64,000 nucleotides of DNA. Origin: JAKVKY01 sp964293585 (lineage in GTDB: Bacteria > Bacillota > Negativicutes > Acidaminococcales > Acidaminococcaceae). Both the position numbers and the translations under genes were made by a program. The notes under the pieces were generated by a model. That model had not been told where the DNA came from, searched no databases, and saw only the letters and a program-made list of their open reading frames with translations. Of the stretch, positions 51,260 through 59,874 are shown one piece after another. The stretch's first letter is position 1. Every line of letters starts with the position of its first letter. The stretch covers positions 7,259-71,258 of the forward strand of contig CAXYYS010000005.1 of NCBI GenBank assembly GCA_964293585.1, read 5' to 3'.

Positions 51260-54157
51260 ATGCAGAATAAATTAATCATTAAAGGCGCCAGACAACACAA
51301 TTTAAAAAATATTAACGTAGAAATTCCCCGGGATAAACTGGTGGTCATCACGGGGCTCAGCGGTAGCGGCAAAAGCTCCCTGGCCTTTGATACCATTTAT
51401 GCGGAAGGACAGCGGCGCTACGTGGAAAGCTTGTCCGCCTATGCCCGGCAGTTCTTAGGGCAGATGGACAAACCGGATGTGGATTATATCGAGGGCCTGA
51501 GCCCTACGATTTCTATTGACCAGAAGACGGCGGGACGCAATCCCCGCAGTACCGTGGGTACGGTTACGGAAATTTACGATTATCTGCGCCTGCTCTTTGC
51601 CAGGATCGGCGAGCCGCATTGTCCTCAGTGCGGCCGTTTGATTGAGCGCCAGACGGTGCAGCAGATCGTAGACCAGGTGCTGGCTTTGCCGGCCGGGACT
51701 AAGTTTATGGTGATGGCGCCTATTATTTACGGGCGCAAGGGCGAGCATAAGGATATCTTTGAGCATATGCGCAAGGCCGGCTACGCCAGGATGCTGGTGG
51801 ACGGCGAGGTGCGCAGCCTGGATGAGGATATCGACCTAGACAAGAAGAAGAAGCACTATCTGTCAGTGGTCATTGACCGGCTGTCCGTGCGGGAAGGGAT
51901 TACCCAGCGCCTGACCGATTCGGTGGAGACCGCTTTAAAATTAGGCAGCGGCGTGCTGGAAGTGAAAAAGCTGGAGGGTGCTGCTGTTACAGGCAGCGTG
52001 CCCAGCACCGGTAAGCAGCGCCAGACCATGGAAGATACCCTGGTCTTTAGCGAGCGTTTTGCCTGCAGTCACTGTGGCATCAGTTTACCGGAAATTGAAC
52101 CGCGCTTGTTTTCTTTTAACGCGCCTTACGGAGCCTGTCCGACCTGCGGCGGTCTGGGCATGAACATGGAATATGACTGGCAGCTCATCCTGCCGGATAC
52201 CAAGAAGAGTTTTCTGGACGGGGCCCTGGAGGCGGTAAGCCACAATCCTTTGTCCTACCATATGAAGCAGATTGCCGCCATGCTGGAGCATTACGGGTAC
52301 ACTTTGGATAACTGCTGGGATGATTTAAAACCGGCGGTGCAAAAAGTATTGCAGTGGGGCAGCGGCGAAGAAAAATTCAAATTCCTGTACGAGAACCTGC
52401 AGGGCGAGATCCGCCAGCACCAGACGGCCTGGGAAGGTATTATCCCTCTGCTGAAGCGCCGCTACCGGGAAGCTTTCTCGGACAGCATGCGCCAGGACCT
52501 GGAAACTTTTATGAGCGGCAATATCTGTCCGGACTGCCACGGCACTCGTTTGAAACCCGAGGTGTTGTCAATTTTGGTAGGCGGCAAGAATATCAGCCAG
52601 GTCACGGACCTGACTGTCCGGGATGCCTTACAGTTTTTCCGGGAGCTGCCCTTGACGGAACGGCAGGCCTTTATCGGCAAGCAGGTTTTGAAAGAGATTA
52701 ACGCCCGCCTGGAATTTTTAAACAACGTGGGCTTAAATTATTTAACCTTGAGCCGGGCGGCGGCCACCTTAAGCGGCGGCGAAGCCCAGCGCATCCGGCT
52801 GGCGACCCAGATCGGCTCCGGCCTGACCGGGGTGCTGTACATCCTGGATGAGCCCAGCATCGGTCTGCACCAGCGGGATAATGCCAAGCTCCTGGAGACT
52901 TTTAAGCACCTGCGGGACTTGGGCAACAGCCTGCTGGTGGTGGAGCATGACGAAGAGACCATGTACGCGGCGGACGAGATCCTGGACATCGGACCCGGCG
53001 CCGGGGAACATGGCGGTGAGGTGGTAGCCCAGGGTACGGCGGCAGAGATTGCCGGGGTGCCGGCTTCTATCACCGGCCAGTACCTGAGTGGTAAAAAATA
53101 TATTCCTGTGCCTAAACACCGCCGGGAGCCGGATGGACGCCGGCTGCTGATTCGGGGCGCTACCGGCAATAACTTGAAAAATATTGATGTAGCTATTCCC
53201 TTAGGCGTGTTCACCGTGGTGACCGGCGTCAGCGGCAGCGGTAAATCCACTTTGATCAACGATATCTTGTACAACGCTCTGGCCTCCAGGCTGCACGGAG
53301 CCAGGCTGCGTCCTTTGCCCCATAAGGCTATTGAGGGCCTGGAGAATATCGACAAGATTGTCAATATCGACCAGTCGCCTATCGGCAGGACGCCCCGTTC
53401 CAACCCGGCTACCTATACCGGCGTCTTTGATTTTATCCGGGCGCTCTTTGCCAGGACCAACGAAGCCAAGGTGCGGGGCTATACCCAGGGGCGTTTCAGC
53501 TTTAACGTGAAAGGCGGCCGCTGTGAAGCCTGCCGCGGTGACGGCGTCAATAAGATTGAGATGAACTTTTTACCGGACGTGTACGTGCCCTGTGAAGTCT
53601 GCCACGGCGCCCGCTACAACCGGGACACCCTGGAAGTGCATTACAAGGGCAAGAACATTGCCCAGGTTTTGGATATGACCGTTAGCGAAGCCCTGGTGTA
53701 TTTTGAGAACCAGGAACGCATCCAGCGCAAGCTGCAGGTTCTGGAAGACGTAGGGTTAGGTTACATCCGTCTGGGCCAGGCGGCCACTACTTTGTCCGGG
53801 GGCGAGGCCCAGCGTATCAAGCTGGCCACGGAGCTGAGCAAACGGGGTACGGGCCGGACGATTTATTTGCTGGATGAACCCACCACCGGCCTGCATATTG
53901 CCGACGTACACAAGCTGTTAGGCGTTTTGCAGCGGCTGGTGGATGCCGGCGACACGGTGGTGGTTATCGAACATAACCTGGACGTGATTAAGTCCGCGGA
54001 CTATCTGATCGACCTGGGACCGGAAGGCGGAGACCAGGGCGGTACTGTGGTGGGCTGCGGCACGCCGGAAGCTCTGGCTAAGGTACCGGCTTCTTATACG
54101 GGTCAGTATTTGAAGAAGATTTTGGCAGCGGCCAGGAAGAACAAGCAGTACGAATAA
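51260..54157 (+). CDS. uvrA: Excinuclease ABC subunit A
   Basis: UvrA is the dimeric damage-scanning ABC ATPase. The protein is 965 residues. It has two ATPase modules, with Walker A motifs TGLSGSGKSSLAFD (near residue 30) and TGVSGSGKSTLIND (near residue 655), and signatures LSGGEAQRIRLATQI and LSGGEAQRIKLATEL. Zinc motifs CPQC, CSHCG...CPTCGG and CEAC...CEVCHG are intact. Placed between uvrB and uvrC. Confidence 0.98.
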   Translation: MQNKLIIKGARQHNLKNINVEIPRDKLVVITGLSGSGKSSLAFDTIYAEGQRRYVESLSAYARQFLGQMDKPDVDYIEGLSPTISIDQKTAGRNPRSTVGTVTEIYDYLRLLFARIGEPHCPQCGRLIERQTVQQIVDQVLALPAGTKFMVMAPIIYGRKGEHKDIFEHMRKAGYARMLVDGEVRSLDEDIDLDKKKKHYLSVVIDRLSVREGITQRLTDSVETALKLGSGVLEVKKLEGAAVTGSVPSTGKQRQTMEDTLVFSERFACSHCGISLPEIEPRLFSFNAPYGACPTCGGLGMNMEYDWQLILPDTKKSFLDGALEAVSHNPLSYHMKQIAAMLEHYGYTLDNCWDDLKPAVQKVLQWGSGEEKFKFLYENLQGEIRQHQTAWEGIIPLLKRRYREAFSDSMRQDLETFMSGNICPDCHGTRLKPEVLSILVGGKNISQVTDLTVRDALQFFRELPLTERQAFIGKQVLKEINARLEFLNNVGLNYLTLSRAAATLSGGEAQRIRLATQIGSGLTGVLYILDEPSIGLHQRDNAKLLETFKHLRDLGNSLLVVEHDEETMYAADEILDIGPGAGEHGGEVVAQGTAAEIAGVPASITGQYLSGKKYIPVPKHRREPDGRRLLIRGATGNNLKNIDVAIPLGVFTVVTGVSGSGKSTLINDILYNALASRLHGARLRPLPHKAIEGLENIDKIVNIDQSPIGRTPRSNPATYTGVFDFIRALFARTNEAKVRGYTQGRFSFNVKGGRCEACRGDGVNKIEMNFLPDVYVPCEVCHGARYNRDTLEVHYKGKNIAQVLDMTVSEALVYFENQERIQRKLQVLEDVGLGYIRLGQAATTLSGGEAQRIKLATELSKRGTGRTIYLLDEPTTGLHIADVHKLLGVLQRLVDAGDTVVVIEHNLDVIKSADYLIDLGPEGGDQGGTVVGCGTPEALAKVPASYTGQYLKKILAAARKNKQYE

Positions 54158-54170
54158 ATGCGGTGAGTTT

Positions 54171-55997
54171 ATGAACGAGCAGATTGCGACAACTTTAAAG
54201 ATGCTGCCGGAGAAATCCGGCGTCTACATCATGCACGATGCTACGGACCGGGTGATCTATGTTGGCAAGGCCGTGGTTTTAAAGAACCGGGTGCGCAGCT
54301 ATTTTCGCGAATCCGGCCAGCATTCGGTGAAGGTGCAGGCCCTGGTTTCTCATGTGGAACGCATCGAGACCATTGTCACGGACAGTGAGATTGAGGCGCT
54401 CATCTTAGAGTGCAACCTGATTAAGAAATATCGTCCCCGCTATAACATCATGCTCAAGGACGATAAGACCTATCCCTATCTGAAAGTCACCCTGCAGGAA
54501 GATTTTCCCCGGCTCTTTGTGACCCGGCGGGTCCTGAAGGACGGGGCGGCTTACTACGGCCCTTACGCCGATGTGGGGGCCATGCACGCCACGGTTAAGT
54601 TACTGCGGGGCATGTTCCCTATCCGGAAATGCCGGACCATGAATCCGGACCGGCCCTGTTTGCAGTACCATATCAAGCGCTGCCTGGCTCCCTGTGCCGG
54701 TTATATTTCTAAGGAAGCCTACCGCCGCATGGTGGAAAATATCTGCCTGGTGCTGGACGGGAAGACGGCGGATCTGAAACGCAGTTTGAAAGAACAGATG
54801 CAGCAGGCGGCAGAGACGCTGGATTTTGAGAATGCGGCCCGGCTGCGGGACCAGCTGCAGGCGGTGGAACGTCTGGACGAGCAGCAGAAAGCGGTGCTGG
54901 GCGCCGGGGATATGGATATCGTAGGTTATGCCGCCGATAATTTCAGCGTCTGCCTGCAGTTATTCTTTGTCAGGGCGGGCAAACTCATCGGCCGCAAGGA
55001 ATTCTTTTTGCCCGTAGGCGATACGGAGCAGGAAGTGGTAGCGGCATTTGTGAAACAGTATTATTACCAGGAAGATATTTTTATCCCCAAGGAAATCCTG
55101 TTGTCAGTTTTACCGGAGGCGAGTGAGAACGCGGTGCTGGCAGAATGGCTGACCGCCAGGGCCGGGCACAAGGTGGAGCTGCTGCAACCCCAGCGTGGCG
55201 ATAAGGCCAAACTAATGAAGCTGGCTTGCGAAAACGCTCAGAAGCTGATTCAGGAAAAGGAACGCATCGGCCAGCTGCAGCAGGAAAGCAACCTGCAGGC
55301 TGCCGAAGATTTACAGCAGGCCATCGGGGTGGAACATCCTCTGGAGCGTATGGAATGTTTTGATATTTCCCATACCCAGGGGGCCGAGACGGTAGCCTCC
55401 ATGGTGGTCTTTAAGGACGGCGCCGCCAGCAAGGGCGATTACCGCCGCTTTAAACTTTTGTCTACGGAAGGCAAGCCCGACGATTTTAAATCCATGCAGG
55501 AAGTGGTGTACCGCCGCTACAGCAAGTACGAGGACCTGCCCAGCCTGGTCATCATTGATGGCGGCAAGGGTCAGCTCAGCAGCGCCCTGGAAGTGATCCG
55601 GGGCCTGGGACTGGCGGAGCTGCCTGTTATAGGCCTGGCCAAGCGGGAAGAGGAAATTTTCCTGGAAGGCCGCAGCGACAGCATCATGCTGGACAAAGAA
55701 TCGGCGGCCCTGCATCTTATCCAGCGTATCCGGGATGAGGCCCACCGTTTTGCCATCACGTATCACCGCAAGCTGCGGGGCAAGCGCAACCTGGTGTCCA
55801 TCCTGGATCATGTGGAAGGCATAGGACCTAAGCGCCGGCAGGCCTTATGGCAGCATTTCAGTTCCCTGAACGCCATGAAGGCGGCTACCGTGGAAGTCTG
55901 GGGGGCGGGGGAGGGTATGAACAGCGCCCCCGCGGAGAAACTGGCGGCTTTCTTTGCCGCCGATGTGGCAGGGAAAAAAGCCCGCATGGATAAATAA
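54171..55997 (+). CDS. uvrC: Excinuclease ABC subunit C
   Basis: UvrC makes the dual incisions around a lesion. The protein is 608 residues. The N-terminal GIY-YIG nuclease is seen as SGVYIMHDATDRVIYVGKA. The conserved cysteine cluster CRTMNPDRPCLQYHIKRC follows, then a UVR motif (LDFENAARLRDQ), the RNase H-like 3' domain (ERMECFDISHTQGAETVASM, LVIIDGGKGQLSSAL) and C-terminal HhH (VEGIGPKRRQALWQHF). The last gene of the repair cluster; I see no strong terminator in the following 90 bases. Confidence 0.98.
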   Translation: MNEQIATTLKMLPEKSGVYIMHDATDRVIYVGKAVVLKNRVRSYFRESGQHSVKVQALVSHVERIETIVTDSEIEALILECNLIKKYRPRYNIMLKDDKTYPYLKVTLQEDFPRLFVTRRVLKDGAAYYGPYADVGAMHATVKLLRGMFPIRKCRTMNPDRPCLQYHIKRCLAPCAGYISKEAYRRMVENICLVLDGKTADLKRSLKEQMQQAAETLDFENAARLRDQLQAVERLDEQQKAVLGAGDMDIVGYAADNFSVCLQLFFVRAGKLIGRKEFFLPVGDTEQEVVAAFVKQYYYQEDIFIPKEILLSVLPEASENAVLAEWLTARAGHKVELLQPQRGDKAKLMKLACENAQKLIQEKERIGQLQQESNLQAAEDLQQAIGVEHPLERMECFDISHTQGAETVASMVVFKDGAASKGDYRRFKLLSTEGKPDDFKSMQEVVYRRYSKYEDLPSLVIIDGGKGQLSSALEVIRGLGLAELPVIGLAKREEEIFLEGRSDSIMLDKESAALHLIQRIRDEAHRFAITYHRKLRGKRNLVSILDHVEGIGPKRRQALWQHFSSLNAMKAATVEVWGAGEGMNSAPAEKLAAFFAADVAGKKARMDK

Positions 55998-56086
55998 GCG
56001 GGCGGAGAAAGACTTACTAAAAAATCAATTGCTTAAGCTGTTGGGAGCGGCCGGCTTATTTTTCCGGCGCCGGCGGTAGCAATTTG

Positions 56087-56095
56087 TGGTATAAT
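56087..56095 (+). promoter_or_regulatory. Extended -10 promoter of the Cof-type phosphatase gene
   Basis: TGG-TATAAT (56087-56095) lies 35 bases before the TTG start at 56130. No matching -35. Confidence 0.55.
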
Positions 56096-56129
56096 CGAAC
56101 ATATTACTGGTGAAAGAAGGAACTTGACG

Positions 56130-56933
56130 TTGGCCATTAAACTGATTGCGATTGATTTGGATGATACGCTGCTGAACAGCGATTTTGAGATTTCGCCCCG
56201 GAACGCGGCGGCGGTACACAAGGCGCAGGCGGCCGGCCTGAAAGTTATTTTTGCCACCGGACGCATGTATGCCAGCGCCCAAAAATTTGCGGAGCAGCTG
56301 CAGCTGGATGTACCCCTGGTAACCTATAACGGCGCCCTGGTAAAGGGCGGCTTGTCCGGCAAGGTTTACGAGGAACATCCCATTAAGCTGGAGACGGCCT
56401 TAGCGCTGTTAGCTTATTGCAAGGAACGGCATTATTACATCCAGGCTTACCAGGGCAGCCAGCTGCTGGTAAAAGAAGAAAATGCCTTTTCCCGGCTGTA
56501 CACCAAGATTTCCGGCATCCCGGCCACACCGGTGGGGGAAGCGTTATACCAGATTAAGCAGCCTCCTTATAAGCTGCTGCTGATGACCCGGCCCAAAGAG
56601 TTTGATGCTACCTGGCAGGATGTTTCCGTCCGGTTTAAGGGTCAGGTGGATGTGACCAGTTCCAAGGATAATTTCCTGGAGCTGATGGAACCTGGCATTA
56701 ACAAATGGAACGCGGTTAGCGCCATCGGGAAACTGTACGGGGTGAACCGGGAAGAGATCATGTGCATCGGCGACAGCAACAACGACCTGGTGATGATTAA
56801 GCATGCGGGACTGGGCGTGGCCATGGGCAATGCCAAGGAAAGCGTCCGCCAGGCGGCCAAGCTGGTAACCGCCAGCAACAATGAAGACGGCGTGGCGTTG
56901 GCCATCGAAACAATTTTGCAGGCTAAGTCCTGA
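56130..56933 (+). CDS. Cof-type HAD-superfamily phosphatase
   Basis: A 267-residue haloacid dehalogenase-like hydrolase, class IIB. Motif I is IAIDLDDTLLNSD, motif II is VIFATGRMY, the lysine lies in PGINKWNAVSAIG, and motif IV is IGDSNNDLVMIKHAG. It probably dephosphorylates sugar phosphates or flavin/PLP-type cofactors; specificity cannot be told. The TTG start at 56130 gives the usual MAIKLIAIDLDDTLL start and has GAAGGA at 8 nt; a TTG two codons earlier is less suitable. Confidence 0.92.
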   Translation: MAIKLIAIDLDDTLLNSDFEISPRNAAAVHKAQAAGLKVIFATGRMYASAQKFAEQLQLDVPLVTYNGALVKGGLSGKVYEEHPIKLETALALLAYCKERHYYIQAYQGSQLLVKEENAFSRLYTKISGIPATPVGEALYQIKQPPYKLLLMTRPKEFDATWQDVSVRFKGQVDVTSSKDNFLELMEPGINKWNAVSAIGKLYGVNREEIMCIGDSNNDLVMIKHAGLGVAMGNAKESVRQAAKLVTASNNEDGVALAIETILQAKS

Positions 56934-57022
56934 GGAGTTTGTACGCCAACGCTGCCCCAGCAAGAGCCGCCTCTGAATTAGCAGGTCCTACAACAAAGTT
57001 ACGTTCACATTTACAGCAAAAA

Positions 57023-57069
57023 AACCTCACAGAGGAGCACGGTAAGTGCTAACTGTGAGGTTTTTTTTT
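57023..57069. terminator. Terminator between Cof gene and LigB-type gene
   Basis: AACCTCACAG (57023-57032) pairs with CTGTGAGGTT (57053-57062), with an inner AGCAC/GTGCT stem, followed by nine T on plus and preceded by A7 (T7 on minus). Bidirectional. Confidence 0.93.
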
Positions 57070-57110
57070 GTAGGATGTCCGGCCGTTTTTCCCAGCCGCC
57101 GGCTAAAATT

Positions 57111-57887
57111 TTACGTCCGGTCTGCGAACAGATACGAGGTCATGGACATGGACCCCAGTTCCCGGTAGTCGTTCCAGACTGTCACCTTATCCGCAGGTGA
57201 GGCGGCGCCCAGGGCAGCCAGGAGCGGATAATAATGTTCGGGGGTGGGGACGGCCCTGGCGGCTCCGGCCAGCCGGGCAAAATTTACCGGCGTCTGGAAG
57301 TCCCCGGCCAGGATGGCGTCCTGGATGGCCTTGTCAAAACTGTCGGCCCAGGGATAACCGTTTTCCATCTCCCAGCCTACGTCTCGCAGACTGTGTACCA
57401 CGTTGCCGCTGGCTACGATCAGTGCGCCTTCGGCACGCAACGGGGCCAGGTGCTGGCCCAGGTTATACATGGAAACGGGACCGGCGCTGATATCGGTGCT
57501 GACCATGACCACCGGGATGTCAGCCCCGGGGAACATGTTGGCCAGCACGGTCCATACCCCGTGGTCGATACCCCAGTCGTTATTTACCACGGCCCGGGGT
57601 TCCAAGGCCAGGATGCGCTTGGCATAAGCCGGCGCCCCGGCCGGTTCGTAGTGGATGCGGTACAGGGCTTCCGGAAAATCGTACATATCGTTAATCTGGG
57701 GATTGACAGCGCTGTCCCGGACCAGGATGCCCTGAGTGGCCCAGTGGGCGGATACGGCAATAATTACCCGGGGTTTGGGCAAAGCCTGCCCCATTTTCTG
57801 CCAGCCGGTTCTGGCTCTATTGGTACCGATGGCGTTCATCGGTGAACCGTGGCCGGTAAAGAGTACCGGCATGTTTGTTGTTTGCAT
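57111..57887 (-). CDS. Class III extradiol dioxygenase-family protein (DODA/YgiD-like)
   Basis: A 258-residue LigB-superfamily enzyme. Metal ligands appear at FTGHGSPMN and SAHWATQG, with further motifs WGIDHGVWTVL and VASGNVVHSLRDVGW. Homologues such as YgiD act as 4,5-DOPA extradiol dioxygenases in vitro; the natural substrate in this organism is unknown. It is divergent from an HxlR regulator, with overlapping promoters. A common arrangement is control of such an enzyme by a redox- or aldehyde-sensing HxlR. Confidence 0.88.
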   Translation of the reverse strand: MQTTNMPVLFTGHGSPMNAIGTNRARTGWQKMGQALPKPRVIIAVSAHWATQGILVRDSAVNPQINDMYDFPEALYRIHYEPAGAPAYAKRILALEPRAVVNNDWGIDHGVWTVLANMFPGADIPVVMVSTDISAGPVSMYNLGQHLAPLRAEGALIVASGNVVHSLRDVGWEMENGYPWADSFDKAIQDAILAGDFQTPVNFARLAGAARAVPTPEHYYPLLAALGAASPADKVTVWNDYRELGSMSMTSYLFADRT

Positions 57888-57924
57888 GATGATCTCTCCT
57901 GTCTCTCAAGTCTTAAGAACTTGC

Positions 57925-57965
57925 TTGATGAATTTATTATAACCTGCTATAATTTATTTTGTAAA
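57925..57965. promoter_or_regulatory. Overlapping divergent promoters of the HxlR and LigB-type genes
   Basis: On plus TTGATG (57925-57930) and TATAAT (57948-57953) are 17 bp apart. On minus TTTACA (57965-57960) and TATAAT (57942-57937) are 17 bp apart. They interlock, so one regulator bound here would affect both genes. HxlR autoregulation is expected but not shown. Confidence 0.75.
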
Positions 57966-58037
57966 GAAGGCACTTTTTTTATATCTTATTACGTAAATTA
58001 AAGCAGCTTTTATTTTTAAAGTATAGGCGACGTCGTC

Positions 58038-58081
58038 GAACAACACCAGCCGCAAGAAGTGCCGGGTGAGAACAACACCAG
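58038..58081. repeat. 12-bp direct repeat in the HxlR leader
   Basis: GAACAACACCAG occurs at 58038-58049 and 58070-58081, start points 32 bp apart, about three helical turns. It may be an operator pair or chance. Confidence 0.35.
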
Positions 58082-58159
58082 ACCAGGCAGCAACGTGTGC
58101 GGTTGTGCCGTGCGCCTTCTTGAAAAGCGCCAAAGAGCTTAGAAAAGGAAGCGATAATC

Positions 58160-58495
58160 ATGCCTAAGGAAAAACTTAAGGAAATGCCGGCCTACGATGC
58201 GGTCTGTCTGCGCAGTATCAGCGGGGTCATGGAGGTTTTTGCCGGGAAGTGGTCGTTCCTGGTTTTGGAACAATTACATCTTGGTACCATGCGTTTTCAT
58301 GAATTAAGCAAGGCCCTGGCCATCAGCACCAAATCCCTGACCGATACCCTGCGGCATCTGGAAGCCTGCGGCATCATTAAAAGAACCGTGAAGCCTACCG
58401 TACCGGTGACGGTGGAATATGCCCTGACGGAAAAAGGCCGGGCCTTTGATACGGTTTTGCTGGCCATGAAAGCGTGGGGCAATACCTGGCTGTAA
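58160..58495 (+). CDS. HxlR-family transcriptional regulator
   Basis: A 111-residue winged-helix regulator. The family features are an N-terminal cysteine (DAVCLRSISG), the helix GKWSFLVLEQLHLGTMRFHE, the recognition segment ALAISTKSLTDTLRHLEACG and the wing VPVTVEYALTEKGRAF. It probably senses electrophiles or redox changes through the cysteine. It is divergent from the LigB-type dioxygenase, its likely target. GGAAG precedes ATG 58160. Its leader of about 200 bases contains a 12-bp direct repeat. Confidence 0.9.
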   Translation: MPKEKLKEMPAYDAVCLRSISGVMEVFAGKWSFLVLEQLHLGTMRFHELSKALAISTKSLTDTLRHLEACGIIKRTVKPTVPVTVEYALTEKGRAFDTVLLAMKAWGNTWL

Positions 58496-58558
58496 GCAGC
58501 TTCGTCCTGCAGGAGTGCCAGCCGCGCCCTTAAGATTCCTAATTTATCTGACGTTTGC

Positions 58559-58585
58559 AGCTCCTCCGGGAGCTTTATTTTTTAG
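58559..58585 (+). terminator. Terminator after HxlR gene
   Basis: AGCTCC and GGGAGCT form a short GC-rich stem followed by TTATTTTTT. Confidence 0.85.
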
Positions 58586-58610
58586 CAGTTAACTCAAAAA
58601 TAAATTTTGG

Positions 58611-58639
58611 TTGACTTATGCTGCCGCTTGCACTATAAT
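58611..58639 (+). promoter_or_regulatory. Promoter of bioB
   Basis: TTGACT (58611-58616) and TATAAT (58634-58639) at 17 bp. Confidence 0.9.
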
Positions 58640-58643
58640 CAAA

Positions 58644-58675
58644 GTGTTAACCGAAGTCAATATTATGGTTAACAC
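58644..58675 (+). promoter_or_regulatory. BirA (biotin repressor) operator of bioB
   Basis: GTGTTAACC-N14-GGTTAACAC is a perfect 9-bp inverted repeat (58644-58652, 58667-58675) matching the known BirA operator pattern TTGTTAAC-N14-16-GTTAACAA. It covers the transcription start just downstream of the -10, ideal for repression by biotinyl-AMP-bound BirA. Confidence 0.93.
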
Positions 58676-58707
58676 CAAAAAATTTAACGCAAGAGGAGCG
58701 TATCATA

Positions 58708-59691
58708 ATGATCATTGAGCTGGGAGAGAAAGTTTTAAATGGCGGCGAGATTACCAAGGCGGAAGCGGAACAATTGATTAATGTCAGCGACAGTGACACC
58801 ATGTTGCTGCTGGCTATGGCGGATAAGATCCGGGACAAGTTTAACGGACCGGCCGTGGACTGCTGTGCCATCATCAACGCCCGTAGCGGCCGTTGTTCTG
58901 AGAACTGCAAGTTCTGTGCCCAGTCGGCCCATTATCATACAGGTGTGAAAGAGTATCCTTTGTTGTCTGAGGACGAGATGGTAGCGGCAGCTAAGAAAGC
59001 CAAAGCAGCCGGCGCCGTACGTTTTTCCATCGTCACCAGCGGCCGCGGCCAAAGCGAAGAGGCAGATTTTGAACTCATCTGCGCCACGCTGAAACGCATC
59101 AAGCAAGAAGTAGGTATCGAAGTTTGCTGTTCTCTGGGTTTGTTGACCCTGGAGCAGGCCTATAAATTAAAAGAAGCGGGCGCCACCCGGTTTCACAGCA
59201 ATATTGAAACCGCGCCCAGCTATTTCCCTAAGTTGTGTACCACGCATAATTATCAGGATAAGATGGGCGCCATCCATAACGCCAAGCAGGCCGGTCTGCG
59301 CGTGTGCAGCGGCGGTATCTTCGGCTTGGGCGAGACGCCGGAACAACGGGTGGAGATGGCCTTTGAATTAAAGCGCCTGGAAATTGACTCCATCCCCCTG
59401 AATATGTTGAACCCCATCCCGGGTACGCCTTTTGAACATAATAAACCTTTGACGCCGCTGGAAATCTTACGGACTTTCGCCGTCTTCCGCTTTGTACTGC
59501 CCCATGCTTTGATCAGGACGGCCGGCGGCCGGGAAGTAAACCTGCGGGATCTGCAGTGCCTGGCTTTAAACGGCGGCCTGAACGGCATCATGGTAGGCGG
59601 GTATCTGACTACCGGCGGCCGCAGCCCCGAGATGGATAAAAAGATGATCAGGGACCTGGGACGGACAGTTACGCAACCGGTCCTGAACTAA
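58708..59691 (+). CDS. bioB: Biotin synthase
   Basis: A radical SAM enzyme that inserts sulfur into dethiobiotin. The protein is 327 residues. The SAM cluster is C63-x3-C67-x2-C70 (CSENCKFC), and further family motifs are SGRGQSEEADF, CCSLGLLTLEQA and SNIETAPSYF. The gene stands alone, with no other bio genes next to it, so dethiobiotin is made from genes elsewhere or imported. Controlled by the BirA operator upstream. Start ATG 58708 with GAGGAG. Confidence 0.96.
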   Translation: MIIELGEKVLNGGEITKAEAEQLINVSDSDTMLLLAMADKIRDKFNGPAVDCCAIINARSGRCSENCKFCAQSAHYHTGVKEYPLLSEDEMVAAAKKAKAAGAVRFSIVTSGRGQSEEADFELICATLKRIKQEVGIEVCCSLGLLTLEQAYKLKEAGATRFHSNIETAPSYFPKLCTTHNYQDKMGAIHNAKQAGLRVCSGGIFGLGETPEQRVEMAFELKRLEIDSIPLNMLNPIPGTPFEHNKPLTPLEILRTFAVFRFVLPHALIRTAGGREVNLRDLQCLALNGGLNGIMVGGYLTTGGRSPEMDKKMIRDLGRTVTQPVLN

Positions 59692-59703
59692 GCCTTCTTT
59701 GTT

Positions 59704-59740
59704 CCCGGTTCCGGAGTTTTAGTGCCGGAGCCGGCTCCTT
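59704..59740 (+). terminator. Hairpin after bioB
   Basis: CCGGTTCCGGAG-type stem paired with CCGGAGCCGG, followed by CTCCTTTTGG; a first, weaker terminator before the strong one at 59751. Confidence 0.55.
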
Positions 59741-59750
59741 TTGGCAACAA

Positions 59751-59806
59751 GTCAGCAGTATGTACTTTGGACATGAATCCTCCAAAGTACGGCTGCTGAC
59801 TTTTTT
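59751..59806 (+). terminator. Strong terminator between bioB and the GTPase pair
   Basis: A long two-part stem: GTCAGCAG with CTGCTGAC (59751-59758, 59793-59800) and an inner GTACTTTGGA with TCCAAAGTAC, followed by TTTTTT. Confidence 0.95.
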
Positions 59807-59826
59807 GTATATTTTAGAGAGTTTTG

Positions 59827-59835
59827 TGCTATAAT
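59827..59835 (+). promoter_or_regulatory. Extended -10 promoter of the GTPase operon
   Basis: TGC-TATAAT (59827-59835) just after the terminator, with a poor -35. SD GGAGG and ATG follow at 59875. Confidence 0.6.
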
Positions 59836-59874
59836 ATTCTTATATATATGTTTTTTTTACAAGGAGGACCCAAG

